From contig QZLH01000022.1 of assembly GCA_003833135.1 (NCBI GenBank), positions 49,384 to 68,902 on the forward strand: a DNA stretch of 19,519 bases, written 5' to 3'. Shown piece by piece: positions 9,800-19,508 of this stretch. The notes under the pieces were generated by a model. It was not told the origin of the DNA. It saw only the letters and a list, made by a program, of their open reading frames with translations, and ran no database searches. Source of the DNA: Oehlia diaphana. Lineage: Eukaryota > Glomeromycota > Glomeromycetes > Glomerales > Glomeraceae. How positions within the stretch are numbered: the first letter of the stretch is position 1; every line of letters starts with the position of its first letter. A program made the translations under genes and the position numbers.

Positions 9800-10502
9800 T
9801 ATTCATAAAAAAAATCACTATTAACAAAAAGAATTAAAAAAAATTATGCACAAATAATCCTCCCTTTACGGTAAATAAACATGTCTACACTTAGCAAATA
9901 AGCATATGAGTATGTGTGACAGAAATTTTCTGAAAAAATTAAATTATTTTTAATGAATAATATAGAATAGAAAAATACCGAAAATAGATAATATGCCATA
10001 CAGACGTGTATGATCATTAATGACGCCAATTGATTTTCACCAAAAATCCAAAAATAAATACAAGAGTCGGCGTGTGCATTATGGAGTTGGCGATCCCAGT
10101 GATTTTATTCTGGTGCTTTCGCACCTTGCTTGAACCATTGAGCTAATATTATAAGACTGCAAGGTTATAAAATTGGTGTGTTGTATGAATGTTGTTGATA
10201 CGTATTCACAGATTTGAAGATATTATAAGGTTGTTTTGAACGAAGTAAATATTCATTTAAATTTACGATCGCGGCGATGTTCCAAATCTCCAACTATTTA
10301 TGTATCAATAAGGTTCTTAAATAAATAAATTATCGGCAAAATTATCTTATAAACTTAACGGTTTGTGTCACAAATATATTTATTTATTCCTTTCTCATTT
10401 TAAGTAGTGGATACTAAAAGATGAACTTATGACATGGATCAAGAACATTTTTCCAATAAAATAAAATAAATTACAATTTATACATTAATAAATTAAACTT
10501 AC
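9800..10502. other. AT-rich stretch with one structured GC-richer segment
   Basis: No gene is supported. The segment at about 10060-10160 is GC-richer and structured (listed separately). ATCGCGGCGAT near 10267 is a GC-rich near-palindrome in otherwise AT-rich DNA. Confidence 0.4.
10095..10150 (-). other. GAAA-tetraloop hairpin next to an A-box-like motif
   Basis: On the minus strand, TAGCTCAATGG (10145-10135) resembles the tRNA/SINE internal A box. It is followed by the hairpin GGTGC-GAAA-GCACC (10125-10112), a 5-bp stem closed by a GNRA tetraloop. No good B box (GGTTCGANTCC) follows, and a tRNA cloverleaf cannot be drawn. It could be the head of a tRNA-derived SINE or another small structured RNA, or chance. 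Confidence 0.25.
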
Positions 10503-10561
10503 CGGAAATTATCTGCTTTTTTGCTGTATTCCAGAATCTTCTTAATTGATGTTGCATTAAT
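10503..10561 (-). CDS. Orphan internal exon candidate (59 nt)
   Basis: On the minus strand a T-rich tract ending CTTGTAG precedes 59 nt that end in G followed by GTAAGT (10502-10497), a textbook acceptor and donor pair. Two of three frames are open: one reads LMQHQLRRFWNTAKKQIIS, another INATSIKKILEYSKKADNF. Neither leads me to a family. Using the next downstream acceptor I see (TTCATCTTTTAG), both frames would stop within about seven codons, so this may be the penultimate exon of a small gene or a fossil exon. I could not find a convincing first exon. Confidence 0.35.
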
Positions 10562-11185
10562 CTACAAGAAAAAAAGATATGATTTTATTGTTTTGTAATT
10601 ATTCTTTAATATAGTTTGTGGTTGACTTTATAATATTTATTTCTTGAAAAAAATAAATTCATGGAAATCCTAGATTATATCTCTATATTTTAACAAAAAT
10701 TTTTTTGGGGTATTCGCAGTCGATGAATGTACGAATAAAAATTAAAAATGGGGTTATCAATCACGTGACATAATGAACTCGTAAAGATGAATATAAATTA
10801 ATATAATAAAATCCAATATTAACGTTACGGGCTATTTAAATATCATTTTTAACGAGATAACAATTCGCAATTATAATTAATAAAGTATTGCAAAAAAAAA
10901 AATTATAAAAACATTGATAATATAACTCTAACAAAAATACTTTGCGTTGTTTACAAATTTGGACACTACGACACGCAATCAATCAATAATTTTGGCGCAG
11001 TAGCATGAATAGTTTTACAAATCTGGATTCAATAATATTTTATATCAAGGCTGTTATTTTAGATCAGATCAGGGACTACTTAATTAGGAATTGTACAAGT
11101 TATTTAATAAATAAGATTTATTAGATTATGCACGATATAACGTAATTAATTAAATAAATTTGTATGACTTTTGATTTTTTTTTCT
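10562..11185. other. AT-rich stretch, no gene seen
   Basis: No credible coding region on either strand. It contains one TCACGTGA at 10761-10768. On the minus strand its right part would lie upstream of the orphan exon at 10503-10561. Confidence 0.45.
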
Positions 11186-11189
11186 ACAA

Positions 11190-11450
11190 CGAAATGCAGT
11201 TACATCAAAATATATTGTAAGACCTTCGGAAAACACCAAAGCATGTGAGAAATGACTGGCTATTTACGTTTTTGTTGAATTTTTTTTTTCCTCCGGAATC
11301 CCGAAAATGACAGTTCATATTTTTCTTATTAAAGATCAATATAGGGGTTAAACGCATTATTATCTATCATTCTTCGAATCGCAAAATGCGTTAGAAAAAA
11401 TTATTGTAAAACCTTCTAAAATTTTTAAATGAAATGATTGGTTCTTTTAA
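11190..11450. repeat. Two diverged direct repeats, about 190 bp apart
   Basis: A segment with GAAATGCAG, then ATATTGTAAGACCTTC, then GAAATGACTGG (about 11192-11262) is followed by a diverged copy with AAAATGCG, TTATTGTAAAACCTTCT and GAAATGATTGG (about 11383-11443). A third related segment lies at about 14138-14205 and a fourth partial one near 14310-14335, with similar spacing between them. These look like copies of an old repeat unit of about 190 bp. Confidence 0.35.
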
Positions 11451-14137
11451 ACAAAGAAATATTATTTTTATCGATCGAAAGTTTTTCAACATAGATTCGT
11501 ACAAAATTTATTGGATAGCGCATTATTTTGACTTAACCCTAGTCCTCCTTTTTTGTAAAGTATATTCTATATATTGATTTACTGTATATTGTATAATTTA
11601 TATTATCGATAAAGATTCTGTTGTTTAAAATATATGTATATAATTTAATTTAATCCACCACAGTTTCGGATTTCAACCTAATAAAATTTAATCCAAAAAA
11701 AGTATTTATAATGTCACATCTGGCCATCTGCAAATTTTCTAATAATGAAAATACTTTTAATAAACTTAATAAAAAAAAAAAATCTGGTAACTCTAATTTA
11801 TTAAATGAATATTCCAAATAAGAAAAAAGAAGGTTTAAAATTTTACAATTTGATATAATATAAAGATGAATAAAAAACTTTTTTAACTGACCCAAATAAA
11901 TATATTTTTAAGTATAATCAAAAATATAAAAAATATATTAATAATAAAAAATTGTTCTGTAAAAATTGAAACTTCAGGTAATTATACAAATGAAAAATAT
12001 AAAATTTTTGAATATTTTAAATTTTTAACTTTTAAAACAAACTAAAATTAATTATTATACTATTTTATTCAATTTTTTTTACAAATAACTTTTAAATGTT
12101 AAAAAATATTTAAAAAATCTTTTTTATAAACAGTTTGTTTTAAATTGTTAATTATTTTTTTTATCATTTATTTTTTTTTTTTTTATTATACTTAAAGGGA
12201 ATAGTATTCCTTATTTAAAGAAAAAGTTACATGAATTAAATCCATTATAAGTAAATTACACTCTACTTACTTGCAGATATATTCTATGAATTCTTTTTAT
12301 CTTTTAAAGTTATTACTTTTTACCAATTTATTAATATACCTTAAAGTGTTTTACAACTAAATTTGGCTGTAATTTACCAGCTAATCTAAATTATAATACA
12401 ATAAAATTTTATGGAATTCTCTGCAGAAATCCTAAAAATTCTGCAGAATTTAAACAATAGTTATCATTTAAAGGATATTAAATATTCATATAATCTTATC
12501 TTAAATTATATATATTATATTCTCTTTAAGTATTAATAATAATAAAATATATATATATTAAACAAAAATTTTAAACTTTCATTCAAATTATAAAGAATTT
12601 TTTAAAAAAAAATTTAAAATTATATATCAAAAAAAACTATAAACCAAGTATTAGAAAAAATTATTTTTAAATAAAAATTGCAAATAAAATTTTTTTTACA
12701 TTACAAATAATTGTTCAGAGTAAAGCAAAAGATAACACATTATAAAAAAAAAATTGATTATATGAATTTTTCTGTCTGTTATTTAATTATTACCTAATAA
12801 ATTACAAATTTTAGTTTTCCATTCCAAAATTTACAATGGTCTAATATTCAACATAAAGAATTATTTAAATTAAATTTCTCAATTATAAAGATAACTTATA
12901 TATTATTTAATTAGTTGTTAACTTATAGTTAAAATTCTTATTATATATATCAAAAGATTAATTACTAAGTGCTAGTCCAGTTATGATTAACATTGTTTAT
13001 TTAGAAATCAAAAATTCAGCATTGACTATTATTAAAAAATCTTGAATAAATTTCTGAACATGATTTTTTTTTAATTTTCTGTTTGTTTAGGTTCTTGAGC
13101 AGTATTTAGTAAAATTTTTTCATATATTGATAAATTATTTATATAGGTCTAACATTATGAAAACTACTAATTTTAGGTTACACAGGGCTAAAATCAAAAA
13201 TTTCACCCATTTCTTATTATAAAAATTGTGTTGATCTTATCCGTATTGCCAATTAATTTCTTAACATTTTTAAAATAAAATAAACATTTTATTAATATGT
13301 AAAAAAATTCCAGTAAAAATATAGAAAAAAATAATTTATATTTTATATTTTATATTTGTTTCCTTTAAGAATAATTTCTAAAAAAAAAAAAATTTAGTAC
13401 TTTGCAGAAACTTTTAAAATCAAAACTATATTATAATTATATTAAAACTTTATCATAGAACTTATCATAAAGATTTAATACTATATTATAATCAAATCTT
13501 GATTATAAGTTTATGCAAATCATATAGATAAAGTTGATGCATATTAAGAAAATTGTCACCTGATTTAACTGGTTTGTGCAAAAATAGTATTGAAATTGAA
13601 AACATATAGTAAATGTATATTTAAATTATATTAAATGCATATTTAAGTTATAGTAAACAAATACTAAAGTTGCAGTAAAGTTATAGTTTATTTATTTTAA
13701 AGTTGATATACTATAATAAATTTTATTTTAGAATATTAAATTGTTCTATCCTAAATTTAATTATATGAATTATTCTAATCTATAAATAAAACAAAATTAT
13801 TCAATAAACATTAATATAAATTTCATATAATGTTAAAGTCATTAAATATCCTCTTAACTCTATTAATAACATTTTTTTTAAAAAAAAAATAAATAAATAA
13901 AGGTTATTACTTATTAAAATACTTTTTAAAAAGAAAGTCTTTAAAAGTATTCTAAAACACATCTCTGAAGTTCTAATAACAAAGGCGGACTGGTGTCTTA
14001 TAAAAGAGATGAACAAAAATGTTATTAAAATATCTTTTTAAATTTAGTTTTGAAATTATTTTGAAACTTACATTTATCCTTTATAATTCTATCGTGAAGT
14101 TCTAAGATTTTTGCTTTTCACTCTTTATTAATTTTTT
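11451..14137. other. Very AT-rich gene-free stretch
   Basis: No credible gene. Short frames at about 11650-11895 (both strands) and 13801-14016 (minus) are small and low-complexity. Structure present: a perfect 16-bp palindrome AAATTCTGCAGAATTT at 12436-12451 with a near copy just before it, a 10-bp stem TTATAATCAA/TTGATTATAA with a 3-nt loop at 13486-13508, and a 22-bp tandem pair at 13611-13654. Confidence 0.5.
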
Positions 14138-14379
14138 GCAAAATAAAATGATTTCTGACATTATATTGCAAGACTCTAGTTGTTGGTGAAATGATTGTCA
14201 GAAAAGTAGCTGTTCTTTTTTTTTAATAAAGATAAGTGGTGGATATTTCCTATAATAATAATTAATTATTAAATTCCTATATTTTTATAAAGAATGTATT
14301 AGTAAAAATTTGTTAAAATACCTTCTGAAGTTTAATAAAACTAAGTTTCATAATAAACTCAATTTTCCAGCTAAAGTTG

Positions 14380-14580
14380 CTTGCTAAAACCTAAGGGTTT
14401 AGACAAGATGATGTTTTGCTGAAAAGCAAAATTCTGCTAAAACTATATTAAAGTTATATTAAAAAACTGTTGAAACTCTGGCGAAAGGCAAAACTGCTTA
14501 AACTTATTATAAATGCTAAAACTGCTAAAACTTTGCCAAAACTATAATAAATCTATAGTAAATTTTTGATAAAACTAATT
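14380..14580 (+). repeat. Degenerate GCTAAAACT tandem repeats
   Basis: Words of the form TGCTAAAACT, TGCTTAAACT and TGCCAAAACT recur irregularly across about 200 bp, for example near 14374, 14432, 14510, 14520 and 14534. This is a decayed short-period repeat directly left of the MITE at 14628. Confidence 0.4.
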
Positions 14581-14627
14581 GTAGGATTTTGAAAAAGTTT
14601 AGGCAAGTAAGCTTACTTTCAGTAGTC

Positions 14628-14931
14628 AGGACTTGAATAGGACCTCAAACATTACTAAAACAACTCAGATTCTGTGTAACTAAAATTTTAAAATGTGATA
14701 TCTCAGTTAATATTACACTTAAAAAGATGAATTATATATCAAAATGTTCGTCTCGTTAAGACGAATCAAGTCAAAGATTATTAAAATCCAATCACTAGAT
14801 CCCAAGATAGCAAAATTTGAGTTTAAAATCTACATATAACTTTATATATTTGGAACAGAAATTAATTATAAAATTTATACAAATTTAGATCTGAGTTTTT
14901 TTAGTAATGTTTGGGGTCCTACTTGAATCCT
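14628..14931. mobile_element. 304-bp MITE-like element, 43-bp terminal inverted repeats
   Basis: The left end starts AGGACTTGAATAGGACC and continues CAAACATTACTAAAA. The right end on the opposite strand starts AGGATTCAAGTAGGACC with the same continuation. Over 43 bp I count six differences, five of them transitions. The interior is AT-rich with no ORF, and holds a 7-bp-stem hairpin TTCGTCT/AGACGAA at 14747-14765. No target-site duplication is obvious, so the superfamily is open. Confidence 0.65.
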
Positions 14932-15030
14932 ATAAAATGAAAATAGAAGAATGTCAACAATACATTTTCTTTTTTTAAAAATTAAAAAAAGTAAAGTTTA
15001 TATTGAAATTTACTTTGTCTTTTTTGATAA

Positions 15031-15567
15031 CACAGGTCGAAATGTGAAAAATCAGGCATCAATCAGTCACCAATCGGGTACCAATCAGGTAGCTGATTGG
15101 TGACCGATTGGTGACTGATTGGCATTTTCGCCAAATATCATTACCAATCAGGCAGTTTGCTAACTTTTGATCCAGTAATCAGAAAAAGATGAAATATAAT
15201 TCATTGGAATTGTCTCAATATGGTGAATCTAATGGTAGTAAAATCATATTTCTAGAATTAATATTTGATAAGATATTAAATAAAATGTAAAAATAAAAAA
15301 ATACTATTTATACTTTATTTAATATCTCATCAATTATTAATCCTAGAAATACAATTTTACTACCATTAGATTCGTCGTGTTGAGACAATTCCAATGAACT
15401 ATATTTCATCTTTTTCTGATCACTGGATCAAAAGTTAGCAAACTGCCTGATTGGTGACGGTATTTGGTGAAAATGCCAATTAGTCACCAATCGGTCACCA
15501 ATCAGCTACCTGATTGGTGCCCGATTGGTGATTGATTGATGCCTGATTTTTCACTTTTCGACCTGTG
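15031..15567. mobile_element. 537-bp fully palindromic foldback MITE, TAA flanks
   Basis: Left arm 15031-15291 and right arm 15307-15567 are reverse complements over 261 bp each. By hand I count 21 differences (about 92% identity), no gaps, and a 15-bp A-rich centre. Ends read CACAGGTCGAAA on both sides. TAA sits immediately outside each end (15028-15030 and 15568-15570), fitting a 3-bp target duplication of the PIF/Harbinger type (TWA). No ORF is present, so it is non-autonomous. As ssDNA or RNA it would fold into one long hairpin, and a transcript could feed small-RNA production; that is inference. Superfamily assignment rests only on the TSD size and sequence. Confidence 0.85.
15064..15117. 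repeat. Nested hairpin of ACCAATC/GATTGGT heptamers
   Basis: Within the left arm, 15064-15088 pairs with 15093-15117 (25-bp stem, two mismatches, loop GTAG). The units are ACCAATC on one side and GATTGGT on the other. The right arm has the mirror copy at about 15481-15534, and a further ACCAATC lies near 15133. The heptamers are candidate subterminal transposase-binding sites. Confidence 0.7.
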
Positions 15568-15570
15568 TAA

Positions 15571-17283
15571 TCTAGTTTATCTAAATATATAAAAAAAAAA
15601 GTTTAAAAATTTTGAAATACTAAACATATGAGCTAAAACTTATATAATAGGAAAAAAATATTAATAAAATATTTTTAAGGTCTATATCTACAAATAATTT
15701 TAAAGACTTTCTGATTCTTCTGTCTAAGCTGGAATTAAAATTCTTATGAAAAAAAAAAAAAAAGTTAAAATCCATTTTTTTTAAAGGGTCAAAATTTTTT
15801 TTTTAAAACTTATCTATCCTATGCTGGCTATGCATCTAAAAGAAAAATGTTGTAATGCTAATGAATGTTTTGTTAAAATAATTAACTCAAAGAAAACCTA
15901 CTCACTAAATTCTCATATGTTTAAAGTAATCTAAAGAAATGACTGTCTAAAAAAAGGAAACAAACTATTAGAAATTATTTCATTAAAAGAAACAAATTAA
16001 TTAATTTTTTACCAAAAATTTATGTGTTTAATATCTAATTATTGTCCAAGTCATACTTGAATTATCAAAAAATAGATTACTGAATTTAGTTTTTAATAGT
16101 ATAAAAGTATTGTATAGAGGATACTCATCTTTAATCCAATTAACAGGAACTTGCTTTAATTCAACTCTCACAATACCCTATAAAATCCCTAAATTAAAAA
16201 AAGATACTTCATCAATATCTAAAAAAAAAAGAAAACAAAATCATTTAAAAAAAACCTCTAATTGAAATTTCATCTCCCTATCTAGAAAAGTCACCTAAAA
16301 CAAAAGAATTAAATTCAAAACCATATACTCTGATTTTCTTTCTCATGTGTCTAAAAAAAAGATAAAATTAAAGTAATGTATATTTTGTTAGAATAAATAA
16401 ACTAAAACAGAGAAAAAAACTTATCAAAAATGAAATCCCATGCATTCATAGATTAATAAAAGGACTCTATAATAAAATTTATTTATTACAATTCGAGGCT
16501 GGACCTATCTAAAAATATGTGAAGAACTACCTAAAAAAAATGAACTGTTAGTGACTGTTTGTTAAAATAAATTAAAGAAAAAAAAATTTTTTCTAAAACT
16601 TACAAAATATTACATAGGAGACTGAAGGAGCCTTCTAAAGAAAAAAAAATTGAAATATTATAATATTTTATTATTGTCAATTATAGAATTTGATTTTTTT
16701 TGAGTTCTTTTCAACTTTTTTTTAAATAAAATATGAAAGAAGAAGGAAAGGATAAGGAAAGAAATACAAAATTTATCTTTTATAAAAAAAAAATTAAAAA
16801 TATGATGGTTAAAAAACTGTATAAAAAATATTTTTTTTTTAAACAGTTTTTAACAGAAAAATTTTTTTTTAAAAAAAAAAAAATATAAAACAATGAAGGA
16901 AAAAAGGAATGAAGAGAAGAAAAATAAAGGAAATGAAGAAATGGAAGGAAATAAAAAGCAAGGGGTGAAAGAAAAAATTTTTGTTGAAAAAAAAAAGTTT
17001 AAAAGTTAAAAATAGTTTATTTTTATATTAATTATATTAATTAATCGCTAAGTTAAAAAAGTTTAGATCAAACTATAATTATTTTATAATGTCACATATA
17101 TCATATAATACATGTTAAAAATTACTATATAGAATAAAATTTATATAAAAAATATAAATAAAATAAATTGGCATTTATTGCCAAATAATATTTAATACAT
17201 CTAAAAAATATCTTAGATTAATTTTTACTACTAATTCTCAATATTATTTACCATCAATTTACTACCCATTTACTACCTTTTAC
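15571..17283. other. AT-rich decayed repeat DNA, no gene
   Basis: No credible coding region. Segments with TCTAAAA, then A-rich, then TGTTTTGTTAAAATAA-like words recur near 15835, 16350 and 16528; the last two are about 178 bp apart and the first about 515 bp away (roughly three such steps). A purine-rich block covers about 16730-16990. A short 11-12 bp repeat (ATTTACCATCA, ATTTACTACCC, ATTTACTACC) occupies about 17247-17278, next to the retroelement tail. Confidence 0.4.
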
Positions 17284-17297
17284 TTTTTTTTTTTTTT

Positions 17298-17317
17298 AAC
17301 TGTAACGCATCTTTATT
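17298..17317 (-). terminator. AATAAA polyadenylation signal and A14 tail
   Basis: On the minus strand AATAAA (17317-17312) is followed 14 nt later by 14 A's (17297-17284). The distance is right for cleavage and polyadenylation, so the A tract is probably the reverse-transcribed tail of the element. Confidence 0.6.
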
Positions 17318-17653
17318 AAGGTATAATCATGATCATCGATCATGTGACCGAAAATTAATAGATACTTAGAGCCACGCATGCAAATCATGACGTAACCCTA
17401 TAACAGAGTTGATCTAACTAATAAAAATGCAAAACAAAATATAAAATAAAATAAATACTTATCCTAAACCTAAACTAAACTAATATTTTTGACCTAACTA
17501 ATTTATATTTCTTCCATAGATCTGTAGAAAGAAAAATCTATAATAGAATAACATCCGAATATGCCCATCAAAACTCTCTGTTGGTAAGGTCAATATCCAG
17601 ATTGAAATCCATAGTTCCTCCTTTCTATAAAACCTACAAAAAAAAGTTAGACT

Positions 17654-17675
17654 ATACTATGATTTGAAATAATAT
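17654..17675 (-). other. 3' splice-site signature downstream of ORF1
   Basis: On the minus strand TCTAAC, a good fungal branch-point match, is followed by a T run and ending GTAG at about 17637-17650. If functional it would be the acceptor of an intron just 3' of the ORF1 stop, leading into a short frame starting MDFNLDIDLTNREF. In a retrotransposed element an intact intron would be odd, so it may be chance. Confidence 0.25.
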
Positions 17676-17786
17676 TAGAGAAAAATACATGAGTTAATTT
17701 TTTATTGGTACATTTTTTACGTGATATCATGTGACTTCAAATTCTCGATGTAAATTCCTGCTTATCTAACCTAAATATCCCATTCG

Positions 17787-19508
17787 CTACCAATACTCTT
17801 TCTCTGTTTTCTTCTTTTTCTTGTCTTTCTTCTTCTCTTCCTTCTTTCGTGAAATTTCCACTCCTGGGGAATTTGGAACAGGTCTTTTATCTCCTGTACT
17901 TTTAGTATCTGTAGAGAAGTTTTCATCTTTAAGTCTTGAAGTGAAGTCTTCGTTGAGCATAGTGTACTCCTTTAATATCTCACTTTTTTTAGCTTCACTG
18001 ATAATTTTTTGACCTAAGAGCATGAAATTATTCTTTTTCATAGACCATTCCTTAAATTCCTTGTCTGAGGATAAATCATATGAATCTTTAATATCCCAAG
18101 CAACATCAGCTTTCAGTTTCTTCCAGTCCATTTCATTCTCTGTTTCCTTAAAAATCTCGTCCAATTCTGACAATTTTTCTTTCAAATTTTTCATTTGATC
18201 GGAGTTTTTGGTTGACTTTTTGTATGGAGTATATACTACCTTCTCTTTTCTTTTCTCTTGCTTCTTTACTCTCATATCTTTTATAATATCAACTACTTCT
18301 TCCAGTTGTATATTGTCGCATTTTAATTGTCTCTTAGTGCTAGTGTTTGCTACTTCCTTGTCGCTCACGTCGCTATCCTCCTCCTCTTTGTCACTGTCCA
18401 GTCTCCATTGGTTGACCATTACTACCTCGTTATCTGTCAAACTTTTTGGTAGCCGATAGAATTCTCTGACTTTCTGTGATGATCCCAATTTTTTTGGCGA
18501 ATAAGTTTTCAAGAGATCGCTAAACCATGCGTCACGTATTTTCTCCAATGGTGTCATCTGGACTGTATCTGATTCTTTAGTATCTTCCATTTGTTGATGC
18601 CTACTCTTTGATGCTGTATTCCCCAGTTCTTTAAGAATTTGTCCTGGCGGTGTACATGGCTCTGGTATTTGCGTTCTGGAAACTTTTTCTTTCCTTATGT
18701 CTGGTGTCTTGACTTTTTCTCTTCCTCCTTTTCTACTTTCTTCATTCTCTTTTCCATTTCTATAAATTGTCTTCTTATTCCTTATCATCCATATCTCATC
18801 CAAATTGCCTTTTTTTATTGATAATTCTACTACACCTTCTGTTAAACTTTGGTTCTTAAAGTATCCTATCACTTTCCAATTTTTTGTGATTTTGATAACT
18901 TTAATGAAAGATGCAGCGTATTCCATTTGTATCTTCTTTATAAATTTGTATTCTCCTGTTTCTTTAATTTATTCCATCTCCTTATTAGTTAGGTCTTTGA
19001 CCAATTGCCATCTATCTCTTTCCTGTCTGGTCTTTAAATCGTCCTTGGCATCATACTATCTTATGAAATTTTTGCTAATACAAATTCTGAAAGTGCCGAT
19101 GTTGAATTTATTCTCAAAATTTTCGTTCAACAGTATTTGTGCTCTGACGGACTTGTATTTGTATTGTTGTTTCACTTGAATTCTAAAAACTTTTCCTATC
19201 TTGGCCAAATTGGTTCTAATATCTTCTTCTGTCCAATACTTTGGTATATCGTAAAAAAAAATGTCACGTGATTTCTCTTTTTCTTTATCATCTTGATCTT
19301 TAATCAACATCAGAATCTCCAAGATCAGCTCTGATCTTTTCTTTTTTTGGAATCGACTATCTTTTTTTGGTTTTTTAGGCGTGTTCTCCGTTGTGTTTCT
19401 GTTTTTCTCCTTTTCTTTCCTTATCTGGTTGATGGTGCAATTTTGGTTAACTATTATTCGTTCCTTATTTTTTATCGCTCCTGCCTGTTTTGATAAGGTA
19501 TGACTCAT
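17787..19508 (-). pseudogene. LINE ORF1-like protein with RRM fold, two in-frame stops
   Basis: A single frame of 574 codons, closing with TAG, is interrupted by TAG at 19056-19058 and TAA at 18969-18971. The 28 codons between the two stops and those after them stay in frame and protein-like (DAKDDLKTRQERDRWQL), so these are point nonsense changes, not an intron. The N-terminus is Lys/Arg-rich. About residues 80-150 fit an RRM order: IFFYDIP strand, WTEEDIRTNL helix, KVFRIQV and VRAQILL strands, ENFENKF helix, FRICI strand. After the stops, SFIKVIKITKNWKVIGYF may be a second RRM-like unit. The rest is charged, and the C-terminus ends in a Lys-rich tail with no CCHC knuckle. RRM-type ORF1 proteins bind the element's RNA; function here is inferred from fold only. 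Start Met at 19508 directly follows TCACGTGA; the true start could lie beyond the window. Confidence 0.7.

Noticed and set aside
11650..11895. Small ORFs on both strands (81 aa minus, about 36 aa plus from an internal ATG)
   Set aside because: AT-rich composition, no domain, no splice context; both strands are open, as expected by chance.
12436..12451. 16-bp PstI-type palindrome as a regulatory site
   Set aside because: Listed as structure only; no gene nearby gives it a role.
18960..19060. Alternative genetic code reading TAG/TAA as sense
   Set aside because: The intact SWIRM gene closes on TAA immediately after its C-terminal domain, and one element copy with two stops is explained by decay.
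17821..19179. Plus-strand ORFs opposite ORF1
   Set aside because: Antisense shadows of the Lys/Glu-rich ORF1, giving Ser/Phe/Leu-rich peptides.
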